Origin: a virus
IMG/VR virus record: IMGVR_UViG_3300035138_000207
Location: 1 to 45,030 of that record
Direction: 5' to 3' (one strand)
Length of the DNA: 45,030 bases
Within the stretch, counting starts at the first letter, position 1, and each line of letters begins with the position of its first letter. The position numbers and the translations under genes are program-made. The notes under the pieces were generated by a model. The model had not been told where the DNA came from and ran no database searches. It saw nothing but the letters and a program-made list of their open reading frames with translations. Shown piece after piece: positions 30,997 to 38,269 of this stretch.

Positions 30997-32423
30997 TGAT
31001 AAATCAATTAACACAAAAACAGGAAGAACAATTAATTCAATTCCGCGAAGAATGTCTTACAATAGGATTATCCACAGATCGGATAGATCGTTCTAAAAAT
31101 CAAAAAATAATAAATTGGATTTATAAAAAATATTTAAAAATCGATAAAAATCCTTATATATGGTATATTGATAGTCCTTTTTCATATAATTTAGTTATCA
31201 ACATTCTATATAATCTCGGGGCCAATCTCAGGGACAATCTCAAGGACAATCTCTGGGACAATCTCTGGGACAATCTCGGGGCCAATCTCAGGGACAATCT
31301 CAAGGACAATCTCTGGGACAATCTCAGGGACAATCTCGTGGCCAATCTCAGGGCCAATCTCAGGGCCAATCTCGTGGCCAATCTCAGGGCCAATCTCGTG
31401 GCCAATCTCAGGGCCAATCTCGGGGCCAATCTCAGGGACAATCTCGGGGACAATATCTGGGACAATATCTGGGCCAATCTCAGGGACAATCTCGTGGCCA
31501 ATCTCAGGGCCAATCTCGTGGCCAATCTCAGGGACAATCTCTGGGCCAATCTCTGGGACAATCTCTGGGCCAATCTCAGGGCCAATCTCTGGGCCAATCT
31601 CAGGGACAATCTCTGGGACAATATCGGGGCCAATCTCTGGGACAATCTCGGGGACAATATCGGGGCCAATCTCAGGGACAATCTCGGGGACAATATCGGG
31701 GCCAATCTCGGGGACAATATCGGGGCCAATCTCAGGGACAATCTCGTGGACAATATCGGGGCCAATCTCAGGGACAATCTCGTGGATAAAGTTACATTTT
31801 ATAATATATATCACTGTAATTTAGATATCTTTTGGATATCATTTTATATGTATCCATTATTATATATAAAAAATTTTTACGGATTATTAGCAAAAGATAT
31901 TATAAGATATTTTGAACTACAGAAAAATATAGGCTATGTTTTTTATCACAAAGATATATGTTTTATTTCAGAGAAACCCATTGAGATAAATAAATCCGGC
32001 ATCCAGTTGCATGCTGACGGAAAACCTGCACTACTCTTTGCGGATGGATATTGTTTATGGATGCTTAATGGCGTAAGAATGCCAAAAAAAATTGTCATGA
32101 CTCCTGCTAAAGAACTCGATTGCAATTTAATTTTAAAAGAAAAAAATGCCGAAGTAAGACGTGAAATTATCCGTAAAATAGGTATAAATAGAGTCATTGA
32201 GAAACTAAAAGCTACATCCATTGATAAATCTCTGGATGGTCAATATGAATTAATGAATTTTAATTGTATTGATGGTAGATTCCGACCTTATCTTAAAATG
32301 TTAAATCCTTCAAACGGAATGTGGCATATCGAGGGAGTACATCCTGACTGTCGAACCATAAGCCAGGCTTTATCATGGAGAGACGGTGAGGATGATTATC
32401 AAAAACCTGAAATACTTACATAG
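30996..32423 (+). CDS. tetrapeptide-repeat protein (DUF6745-like)
   Basis: This 475-residue protein has three parts. Residues 1-72 are an N-terminal helical domain. Residues 73-264 are 48 uninterrupted repeats of N-[LI]-x-[AD], where x is only G, R, W, V or K. Residues 330-475 form a C-terminal domain with LHADGKPALLFADGYCLWMLNGVRMP and KNAEVRREIIRKIGINRVI, which fits the DUF6745 family as I recall it. No enzymatic motif is visible. The function of such proteins is unknown. The almost identical codons of the repeats indicate recent expansion. It is coupled to the upstream small gene. Confidence 0.75.
   Translation: MINQLTQKQEEQLIQFREECLTIGLSTDRIDRSKNQKIINWIYKKYLKIDKNPYIWYIDSPFSYNLVINILYNLGANLRDNLKDNLWDNLWDNLGANLRDNLKDNLWDNLRDNLVANLRANLRANLVANLRANLVANLRANLGANLRDNLGDNIWDNIWANLRDNLVANLRANLVANLRDNLWANLWDNLWANLRANLWANLRDNLWDNIGANLWDNLGDNIGANLRDNLGDNIGANLGDNIGANLRDNLVDNIGANLRDNLVDKVTFYNIYHCNLDIFWISFYMYPLLYIKNFYGLLAKDIIRYFELQKNIGYVFYHKDICFISEKPIEINKSGIQLHADGKPALLFADGYCLWMLNGVRMPKKIVMTPAKELDCNLILKEKNAEVRREIIRKIGINRVIEKLKATSIDKSLDGQYELMNFNCIDGRFRPYLKMLNPSNGMWHIEGVHPDCRTISQALSWRDGEDDYQKPEILT
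31212..31787 (+). repeat. 48 tandem 12-base units
   Basis: 576 bases of AA-T-[CA]-TC-NNG-G-[CA]-C units with no interruption or frameshift. Variation is confined to three places: first base of codon 2 (C/A), the first bases of codon 3 (GGG, AGG, TGG, GTG, AAG), and the middle of codon 4 (GCC/GAC). Because the period is a multiple of three, antisense frames over it are also open and should not be taken as genes. Confidence 0.95.
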
Positions 32424-32428
32424 ATACT

Positions 32429-32566
32429 ATGAAATATAATCTTACTAAAGAAAAATATATCTGCGTTAAATGTAAAAGAAAATATGAGATAGAAACCGAT
32501 ACCACAGTCACTTTTAAATGTGAATGCGGTGGTAAATTGGAGAAGGTTGAGGAAAAGAAAAAATAA
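32429..32566 (+). CDS. small zinc-ribbon protein
   Basis: This 45-residue protein has CVKC near residues 12-15 and CEC near 33-35, separated by a beta-hairpin-like segment, followed by a Lys/Glu tail. It may bind zinc. Stop and next start overlap by one base (TAATG). Function unknown. Confidence 0.55.
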   Translation: MKYNLTKEKYICVKCKRKYEIETDTTVTFKCECGGKLEKVEEKKK

Positions 32567-32790
32567 TGAAAATCATAATTGAGAGCACGGAAAAAATTAC
32601 ATCGTTAAATGGAGTCCCTGCGCGTATATGGGAGGGATATACACAAAGCGGTATAAAGATTCATTGTTTTATTGCTCGTGTTGCTGTTTCAGAAGATGAG
32701 AAGGACATAGAGCAATTTGAGAAGGAATTAAAAGAATGCAAAGTACCTTCGCCAGAAATTGAAGCATATCCGGCAAGATTAATATTATAA
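32566..32790 (+). CDS. small conserved-type phage protein
   Basis: This 74-residue protein contains SLNGVPARIWEGYTQSGIKIHCFIARVAV near residues 13-41, a strand-rich pattern that recurs in small phage proteins of unknown function, then an acidic helix and PSPEIEAYPARLIL. It is the last gene before the 477-base stretch that holds the candidate structured RNA. Confidence 0.6.
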   Translation: MKIIIESTEKITSLNGVPARIWEGYTQSGIKIHCFIARVAVSEDEKDIEQFEKELKECKVPSPEIEAYPARLIL

Positions 32791-32839
32791 TTACTAAGCA
32801 TACTGCGCCTTCAAGGCGGGTAAATAAATACAGTAAAAC

Positions 32840-33233
32840 GTAAATTTTTATAACAGGAGGTTAATTTCAAGTGTCTTTTTTTTCCCGGCAAATTTTCGGC
32901 GGAGCAATGTTTTGTACGCCTTTATTTTAAGCAGGTTCGTTCCTATCTCCGTCAACTGCCTGGTAGATTTGCTATTTACAGACGGGCATCTTAAATGTCA
33001 GACAAAATAGCGTTGGGCGGTGGCGATCACGTTCAAAGCCGTTCAAAACCCATTAAAGGTTAAGTTAATTTTTCGTGAGTAGACGCACATAGGGCGAGGG
33101 ATTTTTATCGGGTGGGACCGGTTGACAAAGCGGAAGAGACGTTTGACACTTATGGACAGATTACGAAAGCGAATGACTGCTGGAAAGACAGCAAAGCCGG
33201 GGAGTTAAGCAGTCTCCCCGGCTATTAAAATAC
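32840..33233 (+). ncRNA. candidate structured non-coding RNA
   Basis: No convincing gene occupies 32791-33267, yet the sequence is richer in G+C than its AT-rich surroundings. It contains several local stems: GGCG/CGCC at about 32898-32920, GGCAT/ATGTC near 32985-32999, a nested TGGG..CGG/CCG..CCCA at about 33014-33052, TGCTG-GAAAGA-CAGCA at 33178-33193, and a perfect 10-bp hairpin at 33195-33204/33214-33223. A 19-codon frame from a GTG at 32871 with an AGGAGG site lies at its 5' end and could be a leader peptide. I could not match it to a known RNA class. Boundaries are approximate. Confidence 0.45.
33195..33223 (+). other. strong 10-bp hairpin before the early operon
   Basis: AGCCGGGGAG (33195-33204) pairs perfectly with CTCCCCGGCT (33214-33223) across a nine-base loop. 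Only ATTAAAATA follows, with no T run, so it is a poor intrinsic terminator. It may be the closing stem of the RNA above or a processing/stability element for the downstream message. Confidence 0.6.
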
Positions 33234-33267
33234 AATTATGTTACATTTATTTAAGGAGGTGTATCAA

Positions 33268-33639
33268 ATGGGAGATTATATTGATTTCTCATTGAAAAAT
33301 TTAGCTGCAGGAGCAACCGGCGAAATATTTGATCAGGCGTTCACGGATATCGTGGAAAATATTATCGACCCTAACCGGGAAGCAAAGAAAGAACGGGAAA
33401 TCACTGTCAAGGTTAAATTCGTTCCGATGGATGAAGAACGACGAACGGTAAAAAGAATAATATCTATCAGCACAAAGCTGGTCCCGCTCCCGCAGTTTAA
33501 CCTTGAATCAGCAATGTTTGTCGGCATAGAGAACGGGGAATATGTCGGCAAAGAACCAAACCAGTTTCAGCAGAAACTTCCTTTCGAGGATGAATCTATA
33601 ATTGATTTTAAGGAGGCAAAAAAGAATGCAAGACAGTAA
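33268..33639 (+). CDS. early phage protein (resembles so-called replication terminator proteins)
   Basis: This 123-residue protein starts at the ATG preceded by AAGGAGGTGTATCAA; the upstream ATG at 33238 lies before the ribosome site. The pattern SLKNLAAGATGEIFDQAFTDIVENIIDPNREAKKEREITVKVKFVP resembles small phage proteins often labelled replication terminator, though the real function is unknown. It begins the main early operon and overlaps the next gene. Confidence 0.6.
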   Translation: MGDYIDFSLKNLAAGATGEIFDQAFTDIVENIIDPNREAKKEREITVKVKFVPMDEERRTVKRIISISTKLVPLPQFNLESAMFVGIENGEYVGKEPNQFQQKLPFEDESIIDFKEAKKNARQ

Positions 33640-34351
33640 AGAAGCTATTGAAAAGATCGTTGAATTATCAGCAGCTAATATTCATAACGTCAATGATATT
33701 TTCTATACCGATAAAAAATTATACCAGGTAAAAGAAGAATCCTCTCCGGATCCCAATGTCTTAAATCTGTGTACATTATCCGGTGTTGTGGATTATTTGA
33801 AAAACAAGCTGGATGATGAAAAGAAATATACTATCCATATTTCTAATTACAACCAGGTGGAAATACTCGGGGAATATGAACCTGAATTCGGCAGGCGCAA
33901 GAAATATGTTTCTTCCGTTGCCGATGATTTTACTTTCAGATTCGGCAACTTTTATCCGCACGAAGAATTCATGATCGCGCTGCAGGCGCAGTTTAGCAGT
34001 AATTATAAATTAACCAATTTATTAAAAATTACCGGTAATATCATATCAGAATCAAACATACAAACGCAAGATGACGGCATTACACAGATGACTACGATTC
34101 GGGATGGTATTGTAAATAAAGAAAAAAAAGAACTTCCTAATCCAATTAGTCTGATACCTAAAAGAACTTTTCCTGAAGTAGAACAGCCTGAAACGGAATT
34201 TATTTTCAGGATTAGAAAAACTCAATTAGGAAGTGTTGAATTAGCTTTATTCGAATCAAGCGGCGGATACTGGCGGGTTGACTGCATCCATAAGATAAGG
34301 GATTATTTAAACGAACAACTGGAAGGTCTTAATTGTGTAATTATAGCGTAA
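33626..34351 (+). CDS. early phage protein, unknown
   Basis: This 241-residue protein starts at the ATG with AAGGAGGCAAAAAAGA upstream; an earlier in-frame start is less likely. It contains TLSGVVDYLKNKLDDEKKYTIHISNYNQVEILGEYEP near 44-80 and DDFTFRFGNFYPHEEFMIALQAQFSSNYKLTNLLKITGNI near 92-131. Similar pairs of this and the preceding gene occur in early regions of phages of low-GC bacteria. It is probably linked to replication or recombination. No catalytic motif recognised. Confidence 0.55.
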   Translation: MQDSKEAIEKIVELSAANIHNVNDIFYTDKKLYQVKEESSPDPNVLNLCTLSGVVDYLKNKLDDEKKYTIHISNYNQVEILGEYEPEFGRRKKYVSSVADDFTFRFGNFYPHEEFMIALQAQFSSNYKLTNLLKITGNIISESNIQTQDDGITQMTTIRDGIVNKEKKELPNPISLIPKRTFPEVEQPETEFIFRIRKTQLGSVELALFESSGGYWRVDCIHKIRDYLNEQLEGLNCVIIA

Positions 34352-34380
34352 CTTTAAGCGCTTAAACCGGGAGGGTTATC

Positions 34381-34620
34381 ATGTGGGGTTATGACTATAA
34401 GAAGCATCGCAAATGCAATGAAAAAGATCAGAAGAAAGTAATCTCATCAATGGCAGATGCCCAGGAATATTTTGATAGGATAAATAAAGAAAAAGAAGAC
34501 AGGCGCGTCAAATGGATGCTTCTTATATTGCTTATTGCTCTCATCGGCGTAATAATACTGGCTCGACAAATGCATTATAAAGAAAGGCAACAAGAAATAA
34601 AAATTGAAGCAAGCGAATAA
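34381..34620 (+). CDS. single-span membrane protein
   Basis: This 79-residue protein has a charged N-terminal helix (about 45 residues), then a membrane segment at 47-64 (MLLILLIALIGVIILA), then a short basic tail. GGGAGGG ribosome site. It lies in the early operon between an unknown gene and the replication protein. Function unknown. Confidence 0.6.
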   Translation: MWGYDYKKHRKCNEKDQKKVISSMADAQEYFDRINKEKEDRRVKWMLLILLIALIGVIILARQMHYKERQQEIKIEASE

Positions 34621-34623
34621 TTT

Positions 34624-35490
34624 ATGGATATCGACAAGATCAGAATAGAACAGGATGAGGATATTTTATTCCTGACCATAAAAAAATATAAATTATTTTT
34701 GAAGCATCAGGAGGAAGGCGGCCTAGATGCAATGAATCTGTATCTGCATTACATGTTTACGGCCAGGCTGCAGCATACGAATGTCATTAAAGCTAATGAC
34801 GCATATGTGCGGAAAGGCCTGGGATGGGGAATTTTAAAGCTGAAAAAGTCAAAATCTTTGTTAAAAAAATGGAAATTAATTGAATATAAACAGGATCGAA
34901 ACGCAGGCGGACAAATGCAGGAACAGTACATTTTTTTAAGGATTTCAAGCAGCTTACCGCAGGACAATATTTATACCGGCGGTACAAATATTATACCGCC
35001 GGTACAGAAAACCGCCCCACCGGTTGACCGCCCTACCGGTGACGAGAAACAAATGCTTGAACTAGAAAAGAAATGCTTTAACAAGAAAGATAAAGAAAAT
35101 GATGAATCAAAAAACGATTCATCGCCTCCGTTTTCCGAATCATTGTATAAATTTTCCATGGACCTTATATATAAAAAATACGGCGAATTAAACCGGGGAG
35201 AACGCCTTGCAATTACGGACAAGGAAGGGAAGCAGGTAAAAGCTATTATCCTGTATGCAATAAAAGCAAACAACAAGGATCCTGCTTCCATGATTCAACA
35301 AAAAATTGATAACCTGGGTAAGTTAGCGGAAATCGACAGCTTTTACAAAGTGACTCCGGGGTGTTTGCTGTCACAGTGGAATGAAATCACCGATTTCCAC
35401 GTAAAGCAAATGCAGAACAAAAAAAAGAAACAGCAGCAGGAAAAAATCGATTACAGAACAACAGGAGGGCCGAGCGGGCCGAATGGATGA
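34624..35490 (+). CDS. replication initiation protein (O-like)
   Basis: In this 288-residue protein the N-terminal 110 residues form a helical winged-helix-like domain (MNLYLHYMFTARLQHTNVIKANDAYVRKGLGWGILKLKKSKSLL), as in phage O or RepA-type initiators. A low-complexity Thr/Pro/Gly linker (about 117-140) is encoded by a cluster of GC-rich inverted repeats that look like an origin, as in lambda O. Residues 170-265 form a second helical domain (LYKFSMDLIYKKYGEL), followed by a Lys/Gln tail. It overlaps the next gene, a likely partner. Confidence 0.65.
   Translation: MDIDKIRIEQDEDILFLTIKKYKLFLKHQEEGGLDAMNLYLHYMFTARLQHTNVIKANDAYVRKGLGWGILKLKKSKSLLKKWKLIEYKQDRNAGGQMQEQYIFLRISSSLPQDNIYTGGTNIIPPVQKTAPPVDRPTGDEKQMLELEKKCFNKKDKENDESKNDSSPPFSESLYKFSMDLIYKKYGELNRGERLAITDKEGKQVKAIILYAIKANNKDPASMIQQKIDNLGKLAEIDSFYKVTPGCLLSQWNEITDFHVKQMQNKKKKQQQEKIDYRTTGGPSGPNG
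34971..35045. other. candidate replication origin repeats inside the initiator gene
   Basis: ACCGGCGGT (34975-34983) and ACCGCCGGT (34995-35003) are exact inverted copies, each flanked by TATA and ACA. They are followed by ACCG at 35011 and 35027 and ACCGGT at 35019 and 35035. The cluster is far more GC-rich than the gene around it and falls in the protein's flexible linker, as the lambda origin does in gene O. An A/T-rich stretch adjoins it upstream. Confidence 0.5.
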
Positions 35491-36076
35491 TTACGGCGAA
35501 TTATTGAACAAACTGCGGGACAGTTACGGCAAGGATTTTGATAATGTCCAGCAGGTTGAAGAAATAAAAGCATACCTGAAAGAACGGCAAATCCCTTTAT
35601 CTTCGCTGAATGCTCTGCACAGGCGCATCATCGAGACAGAAACATTTTTGCCGCGCCGGCGCAAAGACTGGAAAAGAATTCTCGACCAGATATTTTTAAC
35701 GCCGAGAGAATCATTGAGCGAGGCACGAAAAAATAAGCTGCCTTATTACCAGCTTGAACGCGTTAAGGACTGGACCGCAGACGAAATACTCGATAATTGC
35801 CGCAGAATACGAAACAGGCAGGCAAAAATATGGGAATCGGGATTGTTGTCAAATAACCTGGAAAGTCAGTATATCAGCTTTTTGAGTATCTGGGACAGGC
35901 TGAATGATGTAGATGAAGATTTCAGGGAGATTGCCAAAAAAAGAATTATCGAAAACGGCGAAAGGGAATTATATTCGACAACCAAGGTTGATTTAAGTGA
36001 TCTGGGGAAAAAAATAAAACCGGCAAATGTAAAAAAAATATACAAAAAGAACCCGGTCAGGGAGATACCATTTTGA
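35483..36076 (+). CDS. helicase-loader-position protein, unknown
   Basis: This 197-residue, highly charged, helical protein has no Walker motif, so it is not a DnaC-type ATPase. It follows the initiator with an eight-base overlap, where lambda has P, and may recruit the host helicase. Sequence such as LPYYQLERVKDWTADEILDNCRRIRNRQAKIWE suggests a protein-interaction module. Assignment by position only. Confidence 0.45.
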   Translation: MDDYGELLNKLRDSYGKDFDNVQQVEEIKAYLKERQIPLSSLNALHRRIIETETFLPRRRKDWKRILDQIFLTPRESLSEARKNKLPYYQLERVKDWTADEILDNCRRIRNRQAKIWESGLLSNNLESQYISFLSIWDRLNDVDEDFREIAKKRIIENGERELYSTTKVDLSDLGKKIKPANVKKIYKKNPVREIPF

Positions 36077-36405
36077 AAAAGGGAAATAAATTCGGCGCCC
36101 GTAAAGTGACTTTCAGGGGAATTGAATTTGCATCAAAAAAAGAATGTGAACGATATATTGAATTGCTGGATATGCAGAAAAAAGGGAAAATCGAAAACTT
36201 AAAATTACAGGAAGAATTTATACTTATTCCGGAGAATAAGTTTTTTAAAGCAGTTATATATATAGCCGATTTTGTTTACGAGGACGGCGACGGACTTATC
36301 GTTGAAGATGTAAAGGGATTAAAAAAAGGCGCGGCATATTCATTATTCAAAATCAAGCAGAAATTGTTTTATCAAAAATATCATGTGGTTATACGGGAAA
36401 TATGA
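36073..36405 (+). CDS. DUF1064-like nuclease
   Basis: This 110-residue protein starts at a TTG overlapping the previous stop (GGGAGA upstream). It has the order NKFGARKVTFRGIEFASKKECERYIEL near residues 4-30, then YIADFVYEDGDGLIVEDVKG near 61-80 and FKIKQKL near 90-96. The Y.ADF.Y..DG..VEDVKG core is the restriction-endonuclease-like active site of DUF1064 phage proteins, thought to cut branched or other DNA. Confidence 0.75.
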   Translation: MKKGNKFGARKVTFRGIEFASKKECERYIELLDMQKKGKIENLKLQEEFILIPENKFFKAVIYIADFVYEDGDGLIVEDVKGLKKGAAYSLFKIKQKLFYQKYHVVIREI

Positions 36406-36824
36406 AGCGTACAAAAATAAACCAGAAAGCAAACAGGGAACTGAAAAAGCTGTTTGAAATTGAAGGCATTAAATCATGTGAATTAAGATTACCCGGATGC
36501 ACGGGAACTATGTTTTTGACTTTTGCGCATCGGCATAAAAGAAACTGGTATAAGGATAAACCGGACAGTCTGCTATGGAAACGAGTGCAGGTCGTTCTGT
36601 CTTGTTGTAATTGCCATCAGGTAATTGAAAAGGATGCCAGATTAACGGAAAAAATGTTTATGGATCTCCGCGGCGAGGAAATTAACTGCAACTTCCTTGA
36701 ATGCGCTGCCGGGATGGGTGTTGCAGACAATGGGAACTGCTTTCTCGGCGGCAATTATAAAAATCCGGTATGTCTTATGTTTAAAAACGAGGATGAGTTT
36801 TCAAGGGAGGGACGGGAATGTTAA
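36402..36824 (+). CDS. HNH-like zinc protein
   Basis: This 140-residue protein contains CELRLPGCTGTMFLTFAHRHKRNW near residues 23-46 and VVLSCCNCHQVIEK near 65-78. The spaced Cys pairs and AHRHKR....L.C..CH..IE match zinc/HNH-type phage proteins. It could be a nuclease acting with its neighbours in recombination or packaging. It starts in an ATGA overlap. Confidence 0.6.
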   Translation: MKRTKINQKANRELKKLFEIEGIKSCELRLPGCTGTMFLTFAHRHKRNWYKDKPDSLLWKRVQVVLSCCNCHQVIEKDARLTEKMFMDLRGEEINCNFLECAAGMGVADNGNCFLGGNYKNPVCLMFKNEDEFSREGREC

Positions 36825-36901
36825 TAATAATCTTTTTGTTTATCTGCGTTTTTGCGGCAATAGCAACACATGAATCTTATATGAATCAGGAGGGTGAGTA
36901 A
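36818..36901 (+). CDS. 27-residue membrane peptide
   Basis: MLIIIFLFICVFAAIATHESYMNQEGE: one hydrophobic span. It starts inside the end of the HNH-like gene with a GGGAGGGACGGGA site upstream, and its last codons hold the ribosome site for the transglycosylase (stop and ATG share a base). It may be real or only a translational coupler. Confidence 0.4.
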   Translation: MLIIIFLFICVFAAIATHESYMNQEGE

Positions 36902-37365
36902 TGAAAAAGCTATTATTGGCTTTTATCATTCTTATTGTCAGTCGCATATCTTTTTCAATTCCTGAAGACAATATAATTCATTACGCGGCAAAATACGACT
37001 GGATGACCGTAGAGATATACCAGGCTATTGAAATTAATGCAGAGAAACATAATATCCCTCCGGCCCTGGGCGCGGCTTTAATAAACAGAGAGAGCCAGGG
37101 AAATCCGAAAGCGCGGGGAAAAGCGGGAGAGAGAGGACTCGGACAGCCTTTGGTATGCCATTATTCCGGGGATCCGGATGATTTATTTATTCCCGCAGTT
37201 AATCTTGATGTCAGCTTTTCGTATTTATTTCAGGCATACCATAAAGCAAAAGGCAATATAAGGCTGACTTTAATGTATTATAACGGCGGATTGAAATGTA
37301 AAGCAGATAAATACAAAAACTGGAATTATGTTGAGGATATAATAAATGAATATCGGCCTTATTGA
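36901..37365 (+). CDS. secreted lytic transglycosylase (SLT domain)
   Basis: This 154-residue protein has a signal peptide at residues 1-19 (KKLLLAFIILIVSRISFSI). The soluble-lytic-transglycosylase core has catalytic Glu64 in AALINRESQGNPKARG, then GERGLGQ near 76-82 and LMYYNGG near 121-127. It cleaves peptidoglycan between MurNAc and GlcNAc. It lies in the early operon, far from the late membrane genes, so it might serve DNA entry or wall remodelling rather than final lysis, or be the signal-anchored endolysin. Its 3' end overlaps the next gene. Confidence 0.75.
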   Translation: MKKLLLAFIILIVSRISFSIPEDNIIHYAAKYDWMTVEIYQAIEINAEKHNIPPALGAALINRESQGNPKARGKAGERGLGQPLVCHYSGDPDDLFIPAVNLDVSFSYLFQAYHKAKGNIRLTLMYYNGGLKCKADKYKNWNYVEDIINEYRPY

Positions 37366-38233
37366 TGTAGACGGAAGAAATTTCCCGAATTTGGCATTGA
37401 TGAAATTATCAGCATGGCATAAATAAAGAGGTGATAAAGTTGAATTCGCTTCTATGTTCGGGCAGTATGATTTAATATATAAAAGCAAAGTATTTACTTT
37501 CACACCGGACAATAATTATGCGTATAATTGTGATAAGGAAATAAAAGGCGGAACCGGATACGGATTTGAATCATATTTGTTAAATGCAATTGAACATAGA
37601 TGTCCTGATTATTCACTGTATGATTGTAAACATGCTTACGGGTTTTTAACCCGCGGATGTATAAGAGATTGTCCCTGGTGCATAGTTCCGAAGACAGAAG
37701 GGAATATAAAGGCGGCTGCAGATATTGAGGATTTTCTCGCAAATTATAAATCGGCTATATTGATGGATAATAATGTACTGGCTTCCCCATGGGGAATAAA
37801 GCAGATAGAAAAGATTATTAAACTCGGTATCAAAATAGATTTCAATCAGGGCCTAGACGCAAGGTTGGTTGATGATTCTATTGCTAAATTATTAGCAAAA
37901 GTTAAATGGATCCGGTATATACGATTTGCTTGTGATACCTGTTCACAGATGGAGGATATTGAAAAATCGATAAAACTAATTAGGAAATATTCCGGAAAAG
38001 TCGGCGAATATATGTGTTATATGCTTGTAACTGACGATATTGAGGACGCTGCGGAAAGAGCATCCTTTTTAAGGAGTTTAAATATAAATGCTTTCGCACA
38101 GGCATATAGAGATTATGAAAATAAAATTATAGTTAATAGAGAAACAAAAGAATTTTGTAGATGGGTAAATATTAAATCGTTTTTCAAGACTTTTTCTTTT
38201 GAGAGATGGCTACAGATAAGGAATGTACATTAA
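37346..38233 (+). CDS. radical SAM protein interrupted by an in-frame TAA
   Basis: The frame starts at ATG 37346 (MNIGLIDVDGRNFPNLALMKLSAWHK), meets TAA at 37424-37426, then continues without shift as RGDKVEFASMFGQYDLIY to the end. Family members I recall read straight through here with a residue such as Gln or Ala. The downstream part from ATG 37454 has 259 residues, the cluster motif CIRDCPWC (C-x3-C-x2-C) at its residues 69-76, and a TIM-barrel-like pattern. Only the first 36 residues are lost if translation restarts at 37454, but that ATG lacks a ribosome site. It may be a nonsense mutation (CAA to TAA), a sequencing error, or readthrough. Role unknown. Confidence 0.7.
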
Positions 38234-38269
38234 TGATATTTTTAAAAATTATATATAAGGATGGCATAA

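Noticed and set aside
31154-31814. Two reverse-strand frames of over 200 codons (PEIGPEIV and RLAPILSPRLS repeats)
   Set aside because: Both are shadows of the 12-base tandem repeats of the forward gene; they have no flanking non-repeat domain.
33195-33223. Intrinsic terminator after the candidate RNA
   Set aside because: The stem is perfect but no T run follows, and the early operon starts right after it.
25401-34366. AGCGCTTAAA shared by three intergenic sites (25401, 26650, 34357) as an operator
   Set aside because: The same ten bases also occur inside the tape measure gene near 17247, so intergenic specificity is not shown.
37346-38233. Alternative genetic code with TAA read as an amino acid
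   Set aside because: Only one gene shows an internal TAA and many genes end with TAA.
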